11,115 nucleotides of DNA from an uncultured Collinsella sp. GTDB taxonomy: Bacteria; Actinomycetota; Coriobacteriia; Coriobacteriales; Coriobacteriaceae. Made by a program: the position numbers and the translations under genes. The stretch covers positions 1-11,115 of the forward strand of contig CAUGJN010000052.1 of the NCBI GenBank assembly GCA_959599635.1, written 5' to 3'. This document shows, piece by piece, positions 5,616-11,115 of this stretch. The notes under the pieces were generated by a model, which was not told the DNA's origin, ran no database searches, and was given only the letters and a program-made list of their open reading frames with translations. The first letter of the stretch is position 1, and every line of letters starts with the position of its first letter.

Positions 5616-7747
5616 TTGCGACGCCCGCCTCCGTTGGCGCCCTGACGCCCCTGGGCCGCGCGATTACGCCCGGCAGTGTTCTGTGCACGCGACATGCCGC
5701 CGTGCCCCTTGCTGCCTTTGGGTCCCTTGCCGCCAGCACCGCCGTGGGCCTTGCCGCCCTTCTTGCCGGTGCCATGCCCACCGCCAGCAGACGTCTCGCC
5801 CGGGCGCGGCGGCACGGGGCGGATTAGACAGTGTTTGGTGTAGCCGATCAGGTCACGACGTCCGGCTTTTTCCAGCGCCTCGCGTACCAGCTTGTAGTTC
5901 TCGGGTTTGCGATACTGGATGAGCGCACGCTGCATGGCCTTTTCGTGCGGGTCGCGCGCCACATAGATCGGCTCCATGGTGCGTGGGTCCACGCCGGTGT
6001 GGTACATGCAGGTCGACATGGTGGACGGTGTGGGGTAGAAGTCCTGCACCTGTTCGGGCATGTAGCCCATGTCGCGTACGGCCTCGGCCAGGTCCACAGC
6101 TTCCTTCATCGTTGAACCGGGGTGGCTCGAGATTAGGTATGGCACTACGTACTGCTTGAGTCCGTATTCGCGGTTCAAGCGTTCAAATTTACGGCAGAAC
6201 GCGTCGTAGACGGCGCGGCTCGGTTTGCCCATCACGGACAGCACCGCGTCGCTCACGTGCTCGGGTGCTACGCGCAGCTGGCCCGAGACGTGATGCTCCA
6301 GCAGCTCGCGCAAAAACTCGTCCGAGGCGTCGGCCATGGTGTAGTCAAAGCGTATGCCGCTGCGGACGAAGACCTTCTTGACGCCCGGCAGCTGGCGCAG
6401 ATCGCGCAGCAGCTGCGTGTAGCCGCTCTCGTCGACCACCATGTTCTTGCACACACTCGGCCACAGACAACGCTTGTTCTTGCACACGCCGTGCTTGAGC
6501 TGCTTGTCGCAGGCCGGACGGCTAAAGTTGGCCGTCGGTCCACCCACGTCGTTGATGTAGCCCTTAAACTCGGGATCGTGCGTGAGCAGCTCGGCCTCGC
6601 GCATGATCGAGTCGTGGCTGCGCATCTGCAGTACGCGGCCCTGGTGGAAGGTGAGGGCGCAAAACGAGCACTCGCCAAAACAGCCGCGGTTGGAGCTAAT
6701 GGAAAATTTGATTTCGGCAAAGGCCGGCACGCCGCCCGTTGCGTCGTAGTCGGGATGCCAATCGCGTGCGTAGGGGAGTTCGGCAACCTCGTCCATCTCG
6801 TCTGTGGTGAGTGTTGCCGATGGCGGGTTCTGCACCACATAGACGCTGTTGGGGTAGGGCTCTACCAGACGATGCCCGGTGATGGGGTCCATGTTCTGCT
6901 GCTGCACATTAAAGCTGCGCGCGTAGTTGAGCTTGTCGGCGGTAAGGTCGTCCCAGCTGGGCAGCAGGTCGTAGTCGTAGACCTCGTCGAGCGAACCCGT
7001 GCGGTAGACGGTACCGTTGATGTAGGTGATCTGATCGACAGGCAGTCCGGCATCGAGCGCGTCGGCGATCTCGACGATCGCATGCTCGCCCATGCCGTAG
7101 ATGAGGATGTCGGCGCCCGAGTCGAGCAGTACCGAGCGCTTGAGCTTGTCCTGCCAGTAGTCGTAGTGGGCCAGGCGGCGCAGGCTTGCCTCGATGCCGC
7201 CGATGATGATGGGAGCGTCCTTGAACGTCTGGCGGATGAGGTTGCCGTAGACCGTGACGGCACGATTGGGGCGGTGCCCCTCCTCGCCACCGGGGGTATA
7301 GGCGTCGGTATGGCGGCGGTGCTTGGTCACCGAATAGTGGTTGACCATGGAGTCCATGTTGCCGGCGCTGACGAGAAAGCCCAGGCGCGGCTCGCCGAGC
7401 ACGGTGATGCTGGCGGGGTCGGTCCAGTCGGGCTGGCAGATAATGCCCACTTTGTAGCCGTGCGCGTCGAGGACGCGGCTGATGATGGCCATGCCAAAGC
7501 TGGGGTGGTCCACGTAGGCGTCGCCGCAGATGTAGACGAAGTCGCACTGGTCCCAGCCACGCGCATCCATGTCGGCGCGGCTGACGGGGAGGAACTTGTC
7601 GCGGCCCGGACGCCAGGGGCGTGAGGGCGCTGCTGAGGCATGCGTGGGTCGCGAGCCCTGCGCCTTGCCGCCGCGCTTTTGCTGCTGGCCCTGTTTGCCC
7701 TGCTGTCCGCGTTGGCTGTTCTGAGCGTGCTGAGGCTTTTTTGCCAC
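5612..7747 (-). CDS. ygiQ: YgiQ-family radical SAM protein
   Basis: A 711-residue protein read from GTG 7745-7747, chosen because GGGAGGGA ends two bases upstream on the minus strand; the frame stays open for 62 more codons but with no better signal. The N-terminal YgiQ domain (about 52-320) holds DFVYICGDAYVDHPSFG, the GNMDSMVNHYS segment and IIGGIEASLRR. The radical SAM 4Fe-4S motif is CFGECSFC with C356, C360 and C363 (CX3CX2C). A second cysteine group (C413, C422, C427, C433) is typical of the family. Gln/Gly/Arg-rich residues 9-37 and a Gly/Lys-rich tail (about 650-711) are probably disordered. The reaction of YgiQ proteins is not established to my knowledge. The gene converges on the protease gene and diverges from the DUF1275 gene; it appears monocistronic. 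Confidence 0.95.
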   Translation of the reverse strand: MAKKPQHAQNSQRGQQGKQGQQQKRGGKAQGSRPTHASAAPSRPWRPGRDKFLPVSRADMDARGWDQCDFVYICGDAYVDHPSFGMAIISRVLDAHGYKVGIICQPDWTDPASITVLGEPRLGFLVSAGNMDSMVNHYSVTKHRRHTDAYTPGGEEGHRPNRAVTVYGNLIRQTFKDAPIIIGGIEASLRRLAHYDYWQDKLKRSVLLDSGADILIYGMGEHAIVEIADALDAGLPVDQITYINGTVYRTGSLDEVYDYDLLPSWDDLTADKLNYARSFNVQQQNMDPITGHRLVEPYPNSVYVVQNPPSATLTTDEMDEVAELPYARDWHPDYDATGGVPAFAEIKFSISSNRGCFGECSFCALTFHQGRVLQMRSHDSIMREAELLTHDPEFKGYINDVGGPTANFSRPACDKQLKHGVCKNKRCLWPSVCKNMVVDESGYTQLLRDLRQLPGVKKVFVRSGIRFDYTMADASDEFLRELLEHHVSGQLRVAPEHVSDAVLSVMGKPSRAVYDAFCRKFERLNREYGLKQYVVPYLISSHPGSTMKEAVDLAEAVRDMGYMPEQVQDFYPTPSTMSTCMYHTGVDPRTMEPIYVARDPHEKAMQRALIQYRKPENYKLVREALEKAGRRDLIGYTKHCLIRPVPPRPGETSAGGGHGTGKKGGKAHGGAGGKGPKGSKGHGGMSRAQNTAGRNRAAQGRQGANGGGRRN

Positions 7748-8015
7748 GATCCCTCCCGGTGTTTGTATGCTGCACGTAATTGTAACCAGTCTTTTTGGGA
7801 CGGGGCTAAAAAGACTGGTGGAGTACATGGGCTGGCGGATCGGCGTGTCGATGCGGGTGTCGGCGCCGCGCCCGCCGTTTGTTTCCAGACTGTGTATCCG
7901 CGCGTTGGGGAGCCCGTCTCGCGCGCATGCCATGTTGTCAATGGGTTACAGTATGAACGGCGGCTATGTTTCCGCCAACGCACGAGAGAGTCGTCAACAA
8001 GGAGGATGCACGACG
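7748..8015. promoter_or_regulatory. Divergent intergenic region of the radical SAM and DUF1275 genes
   Basis: This 268-bp spacer must hold the promoters of two divergent genes. Apart from hairpin copy C and the TACAAT hexamer next to it, I find no convincing -35/-10 pair; TTGTCA (7935-7940) and TATGAA (7952-7957) are only 11 bp apart. The plus-strand reading frame runs open through much of the spacer, but upstream starts lack ribosome binding sites. Confidence 0.4.
7785..7819 (+). repeat. 35-nt hairpin element, copy C, in the divergent spacer
   Basis: ACCAGTCTTTTT (7785-7796) and AAAAAGACTGGT (7808-7819) form a perfect 12-bp inverted repeat around the 11-nt loop GGGACGGGGCT. Length (35 nt) and the core TTTTTGGGAC at element positions 8-17 match copies A and B, although the outer six stem pairs are entirely different. 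TACAAT on the minus strand (7784-7779) directly abuts it and could be the -10 of the radical SAM gene. No T-run follows the stem on either strand, so it is not an ordinary terminator here. Confidence 0.8.
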
Positions 8016-8732
8016 ATGCAGCGTGCCAAACAGATATCGGAGTCTATTGAGCTGGGCATCATCTTGGCGCTCGCCGGTGGCTTTATGGATGTGTATTCGT
8101 ACATTGGGCGCGATCATGTTTTCGCCAACGCGCAGACGGGCAACATCCTGCTCGTGGGCGTGAGCATCTCGGAAGGCAACTGGGCACTGGCGGGGCGCTA
8201 CTTCTTCCCCGTGGTGTCGTTTGCTGTGGGCATTATGCTTGCCGACCTGGTTCACGAGCGGTTTGGCAGTGTGATTCACTGGCGCCAGGTGACGGTGTTT
8301 TTTGAAGCCGTTATCTTGCTGGGCGTGAGCTTTATCCCGGGCGGCGGTTACAACCTGCTCGCCAACTGCCTCACCTCGTTTGCCTGCGGCATGCAGGTCG
8401 AGAGCTTCCGCAAGATCCACGGTCACGGCATCGCCACGACCATGTGTATCGGCAACCTCCGTAATGCCTTGCAAAACGTGGACGACTACATCATCACCCA
8501 CAAGCGCGGCTTTTTGGAAAACGGCCTGCTGTACTTTGGCGTGATCTTTACCTTTGTGTTTGGCGCCGTGTTGGGCAACTGGTGTATTGAGCGCATGGGC
8601 CTGCACGCCATCGTCGTGGCGAGCGTGCTGCTGTTTGTCGCGTTTGCCATCATGTTCATCGACCGCGAGCGCGACTTGCGTTTTCGCTGGAAGCTTGCGG
8701 CAGAGGCTTGGAAAGAGGGCTGTCGAAAGTAA
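8016..8732 (+). CDS. YoaK-family DUF1275 membrane protein
   Basis: A 238-residue protein with about six hydrophobic segments. ATG 8016 follows AAGGAGGA (7999-8006); an ATG at 8006 lies inside that signal in another frame and leads nowhere. Family marks are clear: GGFMDVYSYI (22-31), ANAQTGNILL soon after, and MQVESFRKI followed by ATTMCIGNLRNA in the middle. Members of DUF1275 are small integral membrane proteins of unknown transport or structural role, and nothing nearby specifies one. A basic tail (DRERDLRFRWK) closes the protein. The gene stands alone, with its own terminator directly behind it. Confidence 0.93.
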   Translation: MQRAKQISESIELGIILALAGGFMDVYSYIGRDHVFANAQTGNILLVGVSISEGNWALAGRYFFPVVSFAVGIMLADLVHERFGSVIHWRQVTVFFEAVILLGVSFIPGGGYNLLANCLTSFACGMQVESFRKIHGHGIATTMCIGNLRNALQNVDDYIITHKRGFLENGLLYFGVIFTFVFGAVLGNWCIERMGLHAIVVASVLLFVAFAIMFIDRERDLRFRWKLAAEAWKEGCRK

Positions 8733-8737
8733 CCGAA

Positions 8738-8774
8738 TGCGGCAAAGGGGTTGTCCCTTTGCCGCAATATTTTT
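8738..8774 (+). terminator. Intrinsic terminator of the DUF1275 gene
   Basis: TGCGGCAAAGGG (8738-8749) and CCCTTTGCCGCA (8755-8766) form a perfect 12-bp stem with a five-base loop, followed by ATATTTTT. It begins five bases after the stop codon. Confidence 0.9.
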
Positions 8775-8793
8775 CATCTCTATGTAATACAGT

Positions 8794-8823
8794 TTCAGGA
8801 GCCAGAAAAAACTAACTCCTGAA
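8794..8823. repeat. Inverted repeat between convergent genes
   Basis: TTCAGGAG (8794-8801) and CTCCTGAA (8816-8823) pair around a 14-nt loop. It sits after the minus-strand LURP-like gene and could help end its transcript, but no T-run follows on the minus strand. Terminator function is doubtful. Confidence 0.35.
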
Positions 8824-8849
8824 CGTTGCAACGAACTGCTTTTTGCGAT

Positions 8850-9389
8850 TTATTCGAGATGCTCTTCAATCCGAGCCCTAAGAAGGGCAATGGCTGTGGG
8901 TATTCCAATTGCGGCAGCTAATTCGGCTTTATCCAAAACCTGTATGCTAAAGCACGATTGTTTATCACATTGAAGGACGTTAACTGAAGATAGCTTTACT
9001 TCCCGTTGACTGAATATATCGTAATTTCCAAATAGGAAGTTACCTTTTATTGTGTAATTCGGTATGTTCGTTACGCACTTCATCTCAAGTCTGTTTAGGC
9101 CATAATCGAACACCGCAACTTCCTTGTGTTCGATGATGAGCGCAACCCTGGGCATGTTACTAAAACCACCGTCGACGACAGTAAAGAGTTTTTCATTTGC
9201 ATCGTCATAAACGGTATATTTAAGACTCAATAGCTGTCCTAGTGGACCCGTGAACCCATGTCTTTTTATGTTGAGGTTGTCTCCCGCTGGGTTGATGAGA
9301 GCTAGAGCATGCGGATAAGGGTTACCTTCAATTGAGATTCGATATTCGTTTGTAGCCGTCTTGCTCGATTTAGGACCAGTAGCTATCAC
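8850..9389 (-). CDS. LURP-one-related (tubby C-terminal-like fold) protein, possibly 5'-truncated
   Basis: A 179-residue soluble protein read from GTG 9387-9389, with GAGG nine bases upstream. There is no in-frame ATG until well inside the protein, and TGA (9395-9393) stands two codons before the GTG. Alternating strand-like segments (KYTVYDDANEKLFTVV, VAVFDYGLNRLEMKC, YTIKGNFLFGNYDIF, then a C-terminal AELAAAIGIPTAIALL helix) follow the pattern of LURP-one/DUF567 proteins: a beta-barrel around a hydrophobic helix, with the G-N-F-x-x-x-x-Y motif. I base this on pattern, not on a search. Function of bacterial members is unknown. By eye the gene is low in GC, about 32-52% per line, against roughly 60% in its neighbours, which suggests recent transfer. 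A 42-codon ORF ends immediately upstream in the same frame, so the true product may once have been longer. Confidence 0.65.
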   Translation of the reverse strand: MIATGPKSSKTATNEYRISIEGNPYPHALALINPAGDNLNIKRHGFTGPLGQLLSLKYTVYDDANEKLFTVVDGGFSNMPRVALIIEHKEVAVFDYGLNRLEMKCVTNIPNYTIKGNFLFGNYDIFSQREVKLSSVNVLQCDKQSCFSIQVLDKAELAAAIGIPTAIALLRARIEEHLE

Positions 9390-9392
9390 GCG

Positions 9393-9521
9393 TCATCGCC
9401 TCGATCGAATTGGAGCCGTCTTCTGCTTCGTGCGGAGAATTACGCTGTACGTTGTAGTACATGCAGCTGCAATAACAGCATGGGCAATTTCTAACAAAAT
9501 GAATGATGCTATTTGCTGCAT
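9393..9521 (-). CDS. Putative 42-residue membrane ORF directly upstream of and in frame with the LURP-like gene
   Basis: From ATG 9521 the minus strand encodes MQQIASFILLEIAHAVIAAA, then CTTTYSVILR and a basic tail (TKQKTAPIRSRR). That is one hydrophobic helix (about 4-29) followed by positive charges, as expected for a small single-pass protein with the tail in the cytoplasm. The stop TGA is followed by CGC and then the GTG of the LURP-like gene, in the same frame. Either the two are translationally coupled, or this is the anchor of one membrane-bound protein split by a nonsense codon. No ribosome binding site precedes the ATG. The ORF is short and may be chance. Confidence 0.35.
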   Translation of the reverse strand: MQQIASFILLEIAHAVIAAACTTTYSVILRTKQKTAPIRSRR

Positions 9522-9537
9522 GCATATTATTTACTAT

Positions 9538-9566
9538 AAAGTATCCTTTTATAAACGTATTGTCAA
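9538..9566 (-). promoter_or_regulatory. Possible minus-strand promoter for the LURP-like locus
   Basis: TTGACA (9566-9561) is a perfect -35 hexamer; 17 bp on lies TACTTT (9543-9538), a weak -10. TATAGT (9538-9533) is a better -10 but 22 bp away. Transcription would start close to the ATG at 9521, leaving almost no leader, which would fit the absence of a ribosome binding site. Confidence 0.35.
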
Positions 9567-9632
9567 ACATATATTGCTAAAACAGAAACAATTTATAGAC
9601 TGAGCGGGTCGTATTCTTTGGGCGAGTGCTCC

Positions 9633-9638
9633 TATAAT
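9633..9638 (+). promoter_or_regulatory. TATAAT -10 element of the alcohol dehydrogenase gene
   Basis: A perfect TATAAT lies about 170 bp before the dehydrogenase ATG; the matching -35 position (about 9610-9615, CGTATT) is poor. If used, it gives a 5' leader of about 165 nt holding the (TAT)6 tract and several stems described separately. No other good promoter is seen between 9600 and 9811. Confidence 0.5.
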
Positions 9639-9677
9639 CTAGTCTACGCTGCTGTCGGGAGGAAAGGACTAGGGCTC

Positions 9678-9695
9678 TATTATTATTATTATTAT
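9678..9695 (+). repeat. (TAT)6 trinucleotide microsatellite in the 5' leader
   Basis: Six perfect TAT units run without interruption, directly joined to ATGTTGAAACGC. Such a tract is rare in this GC-rich setting and can change length by slippage. It is noncoding unless the small ORF at 9694-9753 is real, in which case it would be just upstream of that start. Confidence 0.85.
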
Positions 9696-9696
9696 G

Positions 9697-9751
9697 TTGA
9701 AACGCTTTAACACCTTTGATGTTCTCACGCGTTTTTTGTTTCAAAAGCGTT
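9697..9751 (+). repeat. Two overlapping, competing inverted repeats in the dehydrogenase leader
   Basis: TTGAAAC (9697-9703) pairs with GTTTCAA (9738-9744), and AACGCTTT (9701-9708) pairs with AAAGCGTT (9744-9751). The arms overlap on both sides, so the two stems exclude each other at least in part. They could act as alternative RNA folds or as DNA operator half-sites. A 19-codon ORF (9694-9753) spans the whole structure. Confidence 0.5.
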
Positions 9752-9768
9752 AGGATGGGACTTATAGC

Positions 9769-9791
9769 GCGGGGCGTAATGGATGCCCCGC
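9769..9791 (+). promoter_or_regulatory. GC hairpin just before the dehydrogenase ribosome binding site
   Basis: GCGGGGC (9769-9775) and GCCCCGC (9785-9791) form a 7-bp GC stem with a nine-base loop. It ends seven bases before GGGAGG (9799-9804), which is the ribosome binding site six bases before the ATG at 9811. It may protect the mRNA 5' end or affect ribosome entry. Confidence 0.5.
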
Positions 9792-9810
9792 ACACGATGG
9801 GAGGCTATCA

Positions 9811-10977
9811 ATGGCTAATCGTTTCGTTCTCAACACCATCTCTTATCATGGTTCTGGCGCCATCAAGGAGATCCCCGGCGAGCTCCAGCGTCGCGGCTAC
9901 AAGAAGATCTTCGTCTGCTCCGACCCCGACCTGGTCAAGTTTGGCGTTACCGCTAAGGTGACCGACGAGCTTGACGCCGCTGGCATCGCTTGGAGCCTCT
10001 ACTCCGAGATTAAGCCCAACCCCACTATCCAGAACGTCAAGGACGGCGTCGAGGCCTTCAAGGCCGCCGAGGCTGACGCTATCGTGACCATCGGTGGCGG
10101 CTCCTCCATGGACACCGCCAAGGCTATCGGCATCATCATCAACAACCCCGAGTTTGCCGATGTCCGCAGCCTCGAGGGCGTTGCTCCCACTAAGAACCAC
10201 GCCGTGTTTACCATCGCTGTGCCGACGACCGCCGGTACCGCTGCCGAGGTGACCATCAACTACGTCATCACCGACCCCGAGAAGGTTCGCAAGTTCGTGT
10301 GCGTCGACACCAACGACGCCCCCGAGGTTGCCGTCGTCGATCCCGACATGATGGCTTCCATGCCCGCCGGCCTGACCGCCTCAACCGGCATGGACGCTCT
10401 GACCCACGCCATCGAGGGCTACACCACCAAGGGTGCTTGGGAGCTCTCCGACATGTTCCACTTTGAGGCTATTAAGCTGATCAGCGAGAACCTGCGCGAC
10501 TCCGTCGCCGAGGCCAAGTCCGGCCAGCCCGGCTCCGGCCGCGAGGGCATGGCTCTTGGCCAGTATGTCGCCGGCATGGGCTTCTCCAACGTTGGCCTGG
10601 GCATCGACCACGCCATGGCTCACACCCTGTCCGCTCACTACGACACCCCGCACGGCGTCGCTTGCGCCATGCTGCTGCCGATCGCCATGGAGTTCAACAA
10701 GCCGGTTTGCGCCGAGCGTCTGGCCAAGGTTGCCGTCGCCATGGGCGTTGACACCACGGGCATGAGCACCGACGAGGCCGCCGACGCCGCCATCGCCGCC
10801 GTCAAGCAGCTCTCTGCCGACGTGAACATTCCGCACGTCTGCGAGGCCATGAAGGCTGACGAGATCGAGGTCCTGGCCAAGGACGCCATGGCTGACGCCT
10901 GCTTCCCGGGTAACCCGCGCGAGGCGACGCTCGACGACGTCATCGAGCTCTTCAAGAAGATCTGCCCGGCTGCCTAA
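9811..10977 (+). CDS. fucO: Iron-dependent alcohol dehydrogenase, lactaldehyde reductase (FucO) type
   Basis: A 388-residue group III alcohol dehydrogenase, about the length of E. coli FucO and close to it as I recall it (PTTAGTAAEVTINYVITD, MALGQYVAGMGFSNVGLG, GNPREATL). FucO uses NADH to reduce lactaldehyde to 1,2-propanediol; relatives reduce other aldehydes or make ethanol. The coenzyme loop GGGSSMD is at 95-101. The predicted iron ligands are D195, H199, H267 and H281, all present. The start at ATG 9811 has a strong GGGAGG six bases upstream. Codon choice is unusually uniform (GGC, GCC/GCT, AAG, GAC, ATC), as in highly expressed genes, which suggests a central redox role in fermentation, beyond fucose use alone. 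No fucose pathway gene lies in the window, so the physiological substrate is open. The gene is monocistronic between its own leader and terminator. Confidence 0.92.
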   Translation: MANRFVLNTISYHGSGAIKEIPGELQRRGYKKIFVCSDPDLVKFGVTAKVTDELDAAGIAWSLYSEIKPNPTIQNVKDGVEAFKAAEADAIVTIGGGSSMDTAKAIGIIINNPEFADVRSLEGVAPTKNHAVFTIAVPTTAGTAAEVTINYVITDPEKVRKFVCVDTNDAPEVAVVDPDMMASMPAGLTASTGMDALTHAIEGYTTKGAWELSDMFHFEAIKLISENLRDSVAEAKSGQPGSGREGMALGQYVAGMGFSNVGLGIDHAMAHTLSAHYDTPHGVACAMLLPIAMEFNKPVCAERLAKVAVAMGVDTTGMSTDEAADAAIAAVKQLSADVNIPHVCEAMKADEIEVLAKDAMADACFPGNPREATLDDVIELFKKICPAA

Positions 10978-11032
10978 CTTGGTTCGGCGGGCCCCTGCCC
11001 GTTAGCCCCACAATCGTCCTCGGACATGTCGG

Positions 11033-11070
11033 AAGCCCCCGCTGCGCACTTCGTGCGGCGGGGGCTTTTT
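11033..11070 (+). terminator. Strong intrinsic terminator of the alcohol dehydrogenase gene
   Basis: AAGCCCCCGC (11033-11042) pairs perfectly with GCGGGGGCTT (11058-11067), with an inner GCAC/GTGC stem around TTC, followed by TTTTT (11066-11070). It ends the transcript about 55-90 bp after the stop codon. The remaining 45 bases of the window show no supported feature. Confidence 0.93.
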
Positions 11071-11115
11071 GTGCCGCGCCGATGCTCCGATATGGGCAAA
11101 ACCAAGGCATGCTGC

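Noticed and set aside
6257..7624. 455-codon open frame on the plus strand opposite the radical SAM gene
   Set aside because: The Val/Ala/Gly/Asp-rich translation mirrors the codon pattern of the minus-strand YgiQ gene; the real gene has its catalytic motifs intact.
7767..8015. N-terminal extension of the DUF1275 protein
   Set aside because: Upstream residues do not match the family, which starts shortly before the GGFMD motif, and only ATG 8016 has a Shine-Dalgarno sequence at a usable distance.
9370..9570. 66-codon minus-strand frame with a Cys-rich stretch
   Set aside because: It overlaps the more plausible membrane ORF in another frame and the start of the LURP-like gene; the cysteine cluster is irregular and fits no zinc motif I know.
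9361..9603. 80-codon plus-strand frame in the AT-rich patch
   Set aside because: It overlaps the LURP-like gene start on the opposite strand, has no ribosome binding site, and its translation shows no recognisable motif.
9697..9710. Catabolite-response (cre) or LacI-type operator at TTGAAACGCTTTAA
   Set aside because: Only 10 of 14 positions are palindromic and the spacing does not fit the cre consensus, so I did not name a regulator.
9811..10200. Antisense and alternative frames across the alcohol dehydrogenase gene
   Set aside because: They are low-complexity shadows produced by the strong codon bias of the real gene.
1..11115. CRISPR array, tRNA, rRNA, insertion sequence, phage attachment site or replication origin
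   Set aside because: No regularly spaced repeats, clover-leaf sequences, transposase or integrase motifs, or DnaA-box clusters were seen.

Overview
The window looks like a chromosomal stretch from a high-GC anaerobic gut actinobacterium of the Coriobacteriia, most like Collinsella. This rests on the combination of a GH1/PTS beta-glucoside locus, a YgiQ radical-SAM enzyme, a DUF1275 protein and a FucO-like alcohol dehydrogenase, all with GC-rich, GAC/GCC/AAG-biased codons and strong GGAGG ribosome binding sites. It is a judgement from sequence style, not a database match.

Layout. (1) 1-3981 is a sugar-utilisation locus. An AraC-family regulator (minus strand, 3' end cut by the window edge) diverges from a two-gene operon for a GH1 6-phospho-beta-glucosidase and a PTS EIIBC permease. 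The permease would import and phosphorylate a beta-glucoside and the glycosidase would split the phosphorylated product inside the cell; the regulator probably controls both. (2) 3982-4465 has no gene but is crowded with hairpins. These include two inverted copies of a 35-nt element with compensating base changes, then an extended -10 promoter followed by three operator-like repeats at exact 10-bp spacing. (3) 4466-5615 holds a small RelB/DinJ-like ribbon-helix-helix antitoxin without a recognisable toxin, followed 34 nt later by a CPBP intramembrane protease. (4) 5612-7747 (minus) is a YgiQ-type radical SAM protein; its stop codon shares a CTAG palindrome with the stop of the convergent protease gene. 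(5) 7748-8015 is a divergent intergenic region with a third hairpin of the same 35-nt design. (6) 8016-8732 is a YoaK/DUF1275 membrane protein with a clear terminator. (7) About 8770-9600 is AT-rich and unlike its surroundings. It carries, on the minus strand, a LURP-one-like protein and, just upstream in the same frame, a 42-codon membrane ORF ending one codon before the GTG start. (8) 9600-11070 holds a TATAAT promoter, a long structured 5' leader with a (TAT)6 microsatellite, a FucO-like iron-dependent alcohol dehydrogenase with the codon bias of a highly expressed gene, and a strong terminator.

The most unusual items are the family of three equal-length hairpins sharing the core TTTTTGGGAC, the orphan antitoxin plus CPBP protease pair under a phased operator, and the split or coupled LURP-like locus in the AT-rich patch. 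No CRISPR array, tRNA, rRNA or insertion sequence was seen.
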